Notes under the pieces: model-generated
What the model saw: the letters and a program-made list of their open reading frames with translations, nothing else
Database searches by the model: none
What the model was told of the DNA's origin: nothing
From: Hemileia vastatrix
Lineage: Eukaryota; Basidiomycota; Pucciniomycetes; Pucciniales; Zaghouaniaceae
DNA: 64,000 nucleotides
NCBI GenBank assembly: GCA_030280995.1
Contig: JASXTE010000002.1
Span: 3,731,683 to 3,795,682, forward strand
Direction of reading: 5' to 3'
Shown here: in pieces, positions 56,190 to 64,000 of the stretch
Layout: each line of letters opens with the position of its first letter
Numbering within the stretch: position 1 is the stretch's first letter
Program-made: the position numbers and the translations under genes

Positions 56190-57530
56190 AATAAGACAAA
56201 CTAGTCCTCAAACAATTTCTTTAAACATTCAATTTCCACAACAGATTTATTAGCTTTAACACATTCTATCAAGAAATCTTTCTTTTTGAAATTTTCTTCA
56301 GAATCGAGCTTCTATTTCATTGTTTCCATGAGGTTTTGATGCTTGAGTGTTTTTTCTTCTTTCTTTTATTTTTCAATACTTAGAGATAACTTGAATTTCT
56401 TCTCCTCCAAGTCTTGTTCCCCATCATCCTTCCTTGAAGAGAGTTCATACTTCCTCTCCTCCAAGACTTTTGTCCTATCATCCTTCCATAAAGAGATTTT
56501 GAGCTTCTTCTCTTCCAAATCATTTACCCTGTCATCCCTCCTTAAAGAGAGCTCATATTATTGATTTTCAAGCTTTAGAGTCTCTTTAGCAACTTCCACT
56601 TGTTCTAGAGTGATAAGAAATATTAACAAAAAGTAGAAGTAAAGCAGAGTAAATTATTAAGAGGTTTGGTATCACTTACTAGCATCTCATTTCTCCAAAA
56701 ATTCTTTGATAGAAGAAAAAGGGGTTTGAGATGAAGTATCACTTTTTCTTCTTCTTTGAGAGTGAAAACTTAGATTATTTGAAGCCTTTTGCTTTTTTTT
56801 CAAGGTCACATTTTCCTCCTCATCATTGATACTGGCTTCAGACTCAGTGGATTGTGGCTCCTGCGTTTGTTCTTCAGCCTATTTAGAAATAAGAAAATGT
56901 AAATAAAAAAAGAATTGGTAGGATAAAAGAAAAAAATGTATACTTGAGTTACATCAGGCTGTTTTATATCGCCATAAGGATCTATTGAAAAGATATCTTG
57001 ATTTGTGGAAGTTAAATGTGGGGAGGCTTGAGTAGAAGAAGAAGGAAAAATATTTCTTTTGACATCATGTTTAAAGATAGAATCTTCACCATCCAACATG
57101 TTTGCAGGATTAGCATCAGCTGGCTCTCTGAAAATAGCATCCATCTCTTCAAAGTAAGGAAATAAAGAATCAAGTTTATCATCTATGGATTTGTTTCCCT
57201 TTCTGATATTGAGGTCATTAATACTAAAACCAGTAGAAGATGAAAGAGTCTTTTCCTTCTAGTATTTGGCTTGATAATGCTTGGAGTGTTCAGACATCTT
57301 TTTAGGTAAAAGATATATCTTTCCCTTGGTGTTATTCCGTAATTCTTTGGCCATTAGAAGATAAGCATTAACTTTTGATGCTGGGTGCCATCCTACTTTG
57401 GTTGCATTTTTGGTACCAAAACAAGAAACATAGTTAGATTTAGTTTTAAGCCAGTTGATAAGAATGAGATGATCATCTTTTTTTAATTTAATGGTCTTTA
57501 ATCTCTCAGCTTAGTGGGGGAAAGAGGGAG
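56190..57530 (-). pseudogene. Left-arm Myb/SANT-like coiled-coil protein gene, broken
   Basis: Transcribed leftward from the centre. The amino-terminal region has DDHLILINWLKTKSNY, a helical DNA-binding-like start, then a conserved block with KMSEHSKHYQAKY and LDSLFPYFEEMDAIF (about 57130), the DGEDSIFKHDVK segment, an intron after DVTQ (about 56940-56880), and a Ser/Lys-rich then coiled-coil carboxy half. Several stops interrupt it, including one inside the YQAKY-KEKTL segment. The arrangement matches the right-arm copy at 58446-59684. I recall this family as common in rust genomes; some Harbinger-type elements carry a separate Myb-like protein, which would fit, but the link is an inference. 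Confidence 0.65.
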
Positions 57531-57895
57531 TAGTGCAATTTTAAGAACATCTGGGGGAAGGCTGCCTTTAAAATGATCTATGATGACGGCATGTTGAGAT
57601 ATTTGAAGGTGAAAAGGAGAGGAAAAAAACAGATGAGATGGGGAGGGGTTTTGAACGGAGAGAAGAGACAGGATGAGATGAGAATGGTAGTGTGTAGCAA
57701 GGTAGAAGGAATATCCAGAGAGTAGTCAAAGATGTGGTTATGAATGAAAGTAGGCCCAGATGTTGGTATGACAGAAAGTTGTCTAATATGTGGTTGTGAA
57801 AAATTGAGTAGAAAAATGTTGGATAAGAGGTAAACTTTGACACGTAAAATGTCTAATAACCCAATTATTAGCAAAAAAAATTGTGGAAGATAGTA

Positions 57896-57957
57896 GGGGG
57901 TATCAATGTTCAGGGATCCGCAATTAAATTTATTTCAGATAAAAATACTTATACCCC
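57896..57957. other. 62-bp spacer at the centre of the inverted duplication
   Basis: It starts GGGGGTATCAATGTTCAGGG and ends ATACCCC. Its first 30 bases match the transposon terminus at 3067-3097 (reverse complement) with one mismatch. It may be the remnant of an element end around which the duplication formed. Confidence 0.6.
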
Positions 57958-58445
57958 AATTATCTTCTGCAATAATTTTTTCTAATAATAGGGTTATTAG
58001 ACACTTCACATTTCAATGTTCACCTCTTATCCAAAAGTTTTCTAATTAATTTTTCATAACCACATCTTGGTCAACTTTCTGTAATAACCACATGTTGCAC
58101 AACTTTCTGCCATAACCACATCTTGGACTAATCTCTGGATATGCCTTCTACCTTGCTGCGCACTCCCATTTTCATTCCATCCTGTTCATTCTATCTGCTC
58201 AGAATTTCTCCCCATTTCATCTATTTGATTCTGCTCCTTTTCATCTCACTCTCTTATCTGCTAGTTTCTTCTCCTTTTCATCTTGCTATCTCATCTGCTT
58301 GTTTCTTCTCCTTTTCATCTTTAATTATCTTAACATGCCTTGCTGTCCTAAATCTTCTCAAAGGCAGCCATCACTCAGTTGTTCTTCAAATCCCACTACT
58401 CCCTCTTTCCCCCGCCCTGCTGAGAAATCCAAAACTGTTCAACTA

Positions 58446-59684
58446 AAAAAGATGATCATCTCATTCTTATCAACTGGCTAAAAATTAAATCTAACTATGA
58501 TTCTTGTTTTGGTACTGAGTATGCACCTAAAGTAGGACAGCCCCCTGCATCAAAAGTTAATGGTTATCTTCTAATGGCCAACAAATTACAGAATAAGACT
58601 AAGGGAAGGATAGATATTTTACCAAAACAGATGTCTGAATGCTTCAAGAATTATCAAGCCAAGTACAAGAAGGCAAAGACTCTTTCATCTTCTACTGTTT
58701 TTGGTATTACTGAACTCAATATTAGAAAGGGAATAAAATCCATAGACTATAAACTTGATTCTTTATGTCCTTACTTTAAGGAGATGGATGCTATTTTTGG
58801 AGAGCAAGCCAATTTTAATCCTGCAAACATGTTGGATGGAGAAGATCCTATCTCCAAACATGATTTCAAAACAAATCTTTTCCCATCCTCTCCTTCACTC
58901 AATCCTTCCCTGTTTTAAATTCAACAAATCTAGGTATCCTTTCCACAGATCCTTATGGTGATATTAAGTATCCCAATTTAACTCAGGTATGTTTTTTTTT
59001 CTATCTTACCAATTATTTTTTTATTTAATTATTGTTTCTTATTTATAAAAAGGATGACAAACAAACCCATGGCCCACCATCATTTGAGTCTGAAGCTAGC
59101 AAAAATGATGAGAAGGAAAATAATGTACCAACTACATCTAACAAAAAGAGAAGGACTTCAACTAGTCTAAATTTCCACTCCCAAAGAAGACAAAAAAGTG
59201 ATACTTCATCACAAACCCCTTTTTCTTCTATGGAAGAATTTTTGAAGAAATGTGATGCTGGTAAGTGATACTGTACCTCTTAATACTTTACTCTGCTTTT
59301 ATTCTACTTGGTGTTAATATTTCTTATCACTCTAGAAAAAGTTGAAATTGCTAAAGAGACTCTAAACTTTTAAAAGAAAAAATACAAGCTCTCTTTAAGG
59401 AGGGATGGCAGAGCGCATGATTTGGAAGAGAGGTAGTACGAGCTCTCTTTACGGAATGATGATTGGGCCCAAGACTTGGAGGAAAAGAATTCTGAGTTAA
59501 CTCTAAGTATTGAAAAATCAAAAAAAGAGGAAAAAACACTTGAGCATCAAAACTAAATGGAAAAGATTAAGTATAAGTATCATCTTGAAGAAAATTCTAA
59601 AAAGAATGATTTCTTGATAGAATGTGTTAAAGCCAATAAAACTGTTGATAAAATTGAATGTTTGATGAAATTTTTTGATAACTA
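58446..59684 (+). pseudogene. Right-arm Myb/SANT-like coiled-coil protein gene, broken
   Basis: The frame holds DDHLILINWLKIKSNY at about 58452-58500, KQMSECFKNYQAKYKK, LDSLCPYFKEMDAIFG (about 58755-58805) and NMLDGEDPISKHD. A frameshift near 58915 precedes DPYGDI. Introns follow at about 58988-59051 (GTATGT ... AAAAG) and 59260-59336 (GTAAGT ... CACTCTAG). The carboxy half is a charged coiled coil with two imperfect ELSLR-type repeats and a final KIECLMKFFDN. At least three stops are present. The amino terminus is uncertain; an ATG at 58336 is in a different frame. It is likely DNA-binding, with self-association through the coil. Confidence 0.68.
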
Positions 59685-60250
59685 GTTTGTTTTAGTTCCT
59701 TCACACCTCAACTGTTCATATTTATTTTTACATAACATTTTACAAAAATTTCCTGTATTTCTGTGCTCTATCCATCTTTAGTTGAATTTTTGTATTTTAA
59801 TGTTAAAAATTCTTTTTTAAATAAAATTTTCAAGTCTCATTTGAAAATTTGCTGATCCCCCCCTGATTTTTTTTTGAATTAAGGGTTGTTTATCACCAAA
59901 ATTCTTTCAAGTTAAGAATTTTGAATGTCTTATGAAAATTTGGCAAGTCTCCCCCCTGCTTGTAGTTAGGGACAGGAATTACCAAAAGTTCAAGACAAAT
60001 TTTGCAAATCTGATATGAAAATTTTGCAATACCCCTCCTGCATTTTATTGAAGTAAGGGTTGGGTATCACCAAAATATTTACAAGTCAAAAAATTTACAT
60101 TTTACATTTGAAAATTTGGCAATACCCCCCCCCCCTACATTTTATTGAAGCAAGGGGTTGGTATCACCTAAATTTTTGCTAGTCTTCAATTTTGAATGTC
60201 AGATTTGAAAATTTGGCAATACCCCCCCCCCCTGAATTTTATTGAAGTAA

Positions 60251-60651
60251 GGGGTGGGAGTCATAAAAATTTAATATAATTACATAAACTAAAATATAAA
60301 CAACTAATATATATCAATTCCCCTAGTTTTAAAGTATTGACAATTCCTCTAGCCAAAATGAAGATATAATTTAGAACCAAAATTTTGAGACTTTCCACAG
60401 GTATAGGCTAGAGGAACCCCATGAGACAAATAAATTTTGTCATGATTACCGTTTATACAACACAAGGTCATTGGCACATTTCTTTAGTTGAGGAAATTGA
60501 AATATAAGAGATATTTATTAAAAATTTATGAAAAATTATTTAATTTTTGATGACACCACTAATCCTCATACTTTTTGGATCTAGATAAAGTTTTTTTAAA
60601 TCTATTAACTTTACCTTATTTTTTTACCTTGTTGACTCTTTGAATCAACTT
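60251..60651. other. Spacer between inverted duplication and oxygenase gene
   Basis: AT-rich sequence with no gene or repeat I recognise; probably the 3' flank of the oxygenase gene. Confidence 0.4.
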
Positions 60652-61184
60652 TTAAATAATTTGGAAATAACATCCAAAATGAGTAAACTCTTGAAAAGAT
60701 TCTAAACCAGGTGGAGCTTTGGTTGTTTGGTGATGATCCTGAGAAGAGTTCCAAATTGTTTTAATCATGCCATTTCCCAAAGCATAATCAATGATGCACT
60801 TGTGGTCTGGAAAATATAAACCATGACCTTTGATTTTAGCTGTAGATGGTATTGGTTGGCCAGTTAACGGATTGATATATGAGAATATTCCAAAAGTAAG
60901 AAAATTGGTGTCATTCCTATCTATATGAATCTTATTGTGGAATCCTGAATGAGTAATAATAACATTTGAAAATAAAAGATATTCATAGCTAATTTCTTCC
61001 CATTTGGTGTCACAACAATTTGGTAATCCAAATGTTTTAGCATTTTCATGATTATTTTCAAATGCTTTATTGCAGAGTTTTTTAAGAAAAAGAGCAATAA
61101 AAGTATTAAAAGATGATAAGGTGTCCCATAAGCAAAAATCTTCATCTTTTTTGGCTTTAGATAAATTTTTAAGCAAAGAATAGA
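60652..61184 (-). CDS. Tet/JBP-like 2OG-Fe(II) oxygenase domain protein, amino terminus removed by LTR insertion
   Basis: The frame is open from the LTR border at 61184 to the stop at 60652, about 176 residues. The fold signature is HNKIHIDRND, giving the HxD iron ligands, then FGIFSYINPLTGQPI, GHGLYFPDHKCIIDY, and a second iron ligand in SSQDHHQTT, ending THFGCYFQI. The order fits the Tet-like oxygenase proteins I recall from Pucciniales. Tet/JBP enzymes oxidise methyl groups of DNA bases using iron and 2-oxoglutarate; several fungal members travel with KDZ-type DNA transposons. The substrate of this one is unknown. No stop lies within the remaining frame. The upstream part should lie beyond chromovirus V, outside the window, so the gene as a whole is disrupted. 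Confidence 0.72.
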
Positions 61185-62358
61185 TGTATCAGCCAGGATG
61201 TCTAGAAGATTGAAGATATGAGTAGGAATAATAGAGGATAGAATTGGAAATAGTAAGGTAGTATTATAAAATGAAGTAAAATAGAATTAATTTAAGAGTA
61301 TAAGACGACAATTTTATTGAGAGATGACAAAATTTGTAAGTATCAAGTTAAATTGAAAATATTATTAATAATAATAAATGTTCAAAAGCACGTCAGTTCA
61401 ATGTTAGTATTATAAATCTTAAAGCAACCTATAATAATTTTTATAGTATTTAAATTATATTTAATGCACTAATAAAAATAGTAAATAAAGAAATATTTAA
61501 AATATGTTGAGTGAGTGTATAGTAAGTAAGTGATGATCTACCAGATGGACTTCTAAAGCCCTTTTATAGGCAAGAGGACATTCTGGAGCGTTCCAATAGT
61601 ATATACAAAAAGTAAAATAATGTGAAATAATTAATTTAAAAGAATCTAATTTAAAAACATAAAAAATAAATCTGTGAATAAAAAAATATCTTTCCCATTA
61701 GTAATCCCTAAAAAAGAATAGAATTAATATAACAACTAACTATGTGAGTATAAAAAATATGAGAACTATGAGAAAGAAATCTAAAGAAGGAATACCAATA
61801 GCTAGAAAAGTAAAATTAAAATAAAAGGAAGTATTTTTACACTTTTAAATAAGCTTAACTAAGTGTAAGTAATATTAATTTGATTATTTCAAGTAAATGA
61901 ACTATTAAATCAATTGAACAACTAATTAAGTTAATACAGGAACCTTTTAACATGAGAATTTGAATTTAATCATATTAAATTAATGTAGTAATATTGGTAA
62001 CAAAATTAGGGGTCACAGAAGCTCCAAATATTGATGGATATTATTATATGATAGGTTGTATTTAGTTTTATATAAATGTTTTTATTAAAAATTTTAATTA
62101 CTGTGTAAGTTAAATTTACACTGATAATATAATTTTAAATAATTTATTTATACATATAAATCACACCATGATATTATAGAATATTATATTTATTTATGTA
62201 ATACAATTTATTTAATAATAAAATTAAGTATAATATTTTATTTCATTCACAAACCATTTATAATTTTATTTTAAATAATTTTTTGTATTTACATAAAGTT
62301 ATTCCTTTACAGTAATTTATTATATAAATTATTGGACTCCTGAGATAGCCTGGCTGAC
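61185..62358 (-). repeat. 3' LTR of chromovirus V
   Basis: Bounded on the right by GGCTGACA followed by CTCCCTCACTCTA, the same polypurine context as chromovirus I. The left boundary is set by the loss of the oxygenase frame at TGTATCAGCC. No partner LTR is in the window, so the left limit is less certain. Confidence 0.75.
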
Positions 62359-62392
62359 ACTCCCTCACTCTAAAAAAACAATAAAAAAAATG

Positions 62393-64000
62393 TTAAGATT
62401 TTTTCTTTTTATACTTTTTTAACAGAGTAGAAATATTTGAAATTTCCTTTCCAGGTATCCATGCATCATGTTCAGATGACTTGTTTTTATATCTCAATAA
62501 ATATTCAATACCTCTTTCAGTAGTGATAATTCTATCATTGAGAATTTTATTAATTTCTGCAGTTTCTGTGACTTCCTGTGGGTTTTTTTTAGGTCTTCCC
62601 CTTCTTTTGGGAAATAAGTCACTGTTGGAAGTATAAGGTTTAATCAAAGAAATGGGAAAAACAGGATGTTTTCTATCATATGGAGAATACAATACTACTT
62701 CTACTGCATTATCACCAACCATTCTTTTAACAACAAATGGTCCCACAAAAGGATCTTTTAATTTGTTGTTACCTTGTAAATTGAAATGGACAGTAGATAT
62801 CAACACTTCATCACCCTTGTTAAATGTGTATTCTTTATGGGATTTATCCCATCTTTTCTTTTCATATTCAAATGCTTTATCAATACAGCTTTGAGCATGT
62901 TTTCTGCATAGCTTTTGCATTTGCATAAAAGATTTTACACCAGGATGTAGTTCCAACTTAGGTAATTTATTATTGAGAATTTGAGCAGGAGTATTTGGGA
63001 CATAACCTAACCAAAGCTCAAAAGGCTTTTTCTCAGTGACAGAATGAACAGTACTATTATATACAAATTCAAGACCAGGCAAATAAGTGACCCAGTCATT
63101 AGTAAATCTGTCATTGTCTTTATATTCTAAACCAAATGCACAATACCTTCTAATCATATCTTCCAGAGTTTGAATCATCCTTTCAGCTAGACCATCTGTC
63201 TGAGGATGATGAGCTGTAGATAACTTTAACTCACAGCCACAAATATCCATTAAAGAGGTCCAAAACTCAGAAGTAAATTTTGGATCTCTATCAGAGATAA
63301 TGGCTTTTGAGAATCCAATAATATTAAACATGGAAGACCACCATAAGAAAGCTAATTCTTTGGTGGATACATCTTTGTGGGTTGGAATAAATTTACACAT
63401 TTTTGTGAATCTATCTACTATCACCCAACAAGAGTTATAACAGTCTTTACCTGCTACAGGAAGGCCAGTGACAAAATCCATGTTAATTTTTTGCCATGGA
63501 GCATTAGGTGCTTCAATATGTTTTAGTAACCCTGCTCTCTTACCTGTTAACCTCTTAGATTTTTGTCAAGAATCACAAGATTCAACATATAATTTTGTAT
63601 CTTCAGACATATTAGCCCACCAAGAAGTGTTTTTGATTCTAATCAATGTTTTTTCCAGATCAAAATGACCAGCTAATATGTCATCATTACAAATTTTGAG
63701 GATAGTTTCTTTCATAGAAGGGGAAATTACAATTACATTTGTCAGCTTTCTTCTATAATAAATATAACCATCTTCCATAGAAAACTTTCCTTTCATCAAA
63801 GCATTTTGATACTTTGCAGGAAGAGTTTTAATCAATGCTTGAATTGAAGCATTCTTAGGATCATTTAAGATAGTAACTAATTTATTTAAATCAGAATCTT
63901 TATCATATGAATCCAGTATTAATTGTAATAACTCTTCTTCCATATCAACTATAAATATACCATGGATATGAACAGTATCATCTTCAGGCACATAAGCAGG
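62393..64000 (-). pseudogene. Chromovirus V pol, integrase and chromodomain part
   Basis: A single frame covers the RNase H-integrase linker, the HHCC domain (HFDLEKT ... ESCDS), the DDE core ([28 protein letters not shown]) and a chromodomain (EINKIL ... EYLLRYKNKSSEHDAW), ending at 62393. The only lesion is a TGA at 63566-63568, exactly at the last Cys of the HHCC zinc motif, where relatives read CDSCQKSKR. It is very similar to chromovirus I throughout. Confidence 0.9.

Larger units (their letters stand above)
55807..60250. mobile_element. Large inverted duplication with G-run subterminal repeats
   Basis: The left arm (55807-57895) and right arm (57958 to about 60135, plus an extra repeat unit) are inverted copies of each other. 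The outer ends consist of units of about 90 bp starting CAGGGGGGTATTGCCAAATT, at least three on the left and five on the right (near 59867, 59952, 60046, 60133 and 60231 on the minus strand). Each arm carries a related Myb/SANT-like pseudogene transcribed outward from the centre. The left end abuts the LTR of chromovirus II exactly, so it may be truncated there. It may be a foldback-type transposon or two head-to-head copies. Confidence 0.75.
61185..64000 (-). mobile_element. Chromovirus V, partial (runs off the right edge)
   Basis: A 3' LTR of about 1.17 kb (61185-62358, TGTATC...GGCTGACA) is followed by the polypurine tract and by pol closely related to chromovirus I. The 5' half lies outside the window. 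It inserted into the oxygenase gene. The bases before the LTR are ATAGA; their duplicate would be beyond the window. Confidence 0.9.

Noticed and set aside
57568..58481. Overlapping Ser/Leu-rich reading frames around the centre of the inverted duplication
   Set aside because: They differ between the arms, overlap each other in several frames and lack any recognisable domain.

Overview
The window is eukaryotic, AT-rich and almost entirely built of nested transposable elements. It most likely comes from a rust fungus (Pucciniales) with a TE-inflated genome. Reasons: short GT-AG introns with CTRAY branch points in host and element genes; a Tet-like 2OG-Fe(II) oxygenase and Myb/SANT-like proteins of types I recall as abundant in rusts; and chromodomain Ty3/Gypsy elements mixed with Ty1/Copia, Harbinger-like and CACTA-like elements. 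The organism call rests on recall of families, not on a search.

Layout. 1-31 is the end of a CACTA-like MITE. 1431-2767 is a broken Harbinger-like transposase, followed by a TTA microsatellite. 4016-4714 is the only clear host housekeeping gene, emc4 (ER membrane complex subunit 4). 5455-5653 is a small MITE. 5780-14882 is chromovirus I (TSD GGGGT). 15270-34238 is a Ty1/Copia element (TSD GTAAT) cut open by a 13.6-kb Ty3/Gypsy element IV (19103-32738) and by a second CACTA-like MITE (32941-33190). 34624-37255 is a decayed Copia fragment. 37256-55806 is chromovirus II, whose 3' LTR is split by the younger chromovirus III (38586-47436, TSD ATATG). 55807-60250 is a large inverted duplication carrying two head-to-head Myb/SANT-like coiled-coil pseudogenes. 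60652-61184 is a Tet/JBP-like oxygenase gene cut off by chromovirus V, which runs off the right edge.

The most interesting signals lie inside the elements. (a) Chromoviruses I, II and III share two introns at matching places in gag. The middle exon is in a different frame from the contiguous gag ORF, so splicing and non-splicing give two different Gag N-termini. (b) Gypsy IV carries, antisense to pol and next to its 3' LTR, two related intron-containing genes with a Zn2Cys6-like cysteine pattern. (c) Gypsy IV is studded with a short hairpin motif whose stem changes in a compensatory way between copies, in noncoding DNA and in frame inside gag-pol linkers. (d) Gypsy IV joins gag to pol by a clear -1 slippery heptamer next to the gag stop. 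(e) The Copia element appears to use an internal initiator-tRNA-Met fragment as primer.

No gene order suggests operon-like cooperation. The elements act independently and their nesting gives the relative insertion order. Most element genes hold one to many stops or frameshifts, so the copies here are probably not autonomous, although LTR pairs III, IV and I still look very similar by eye.
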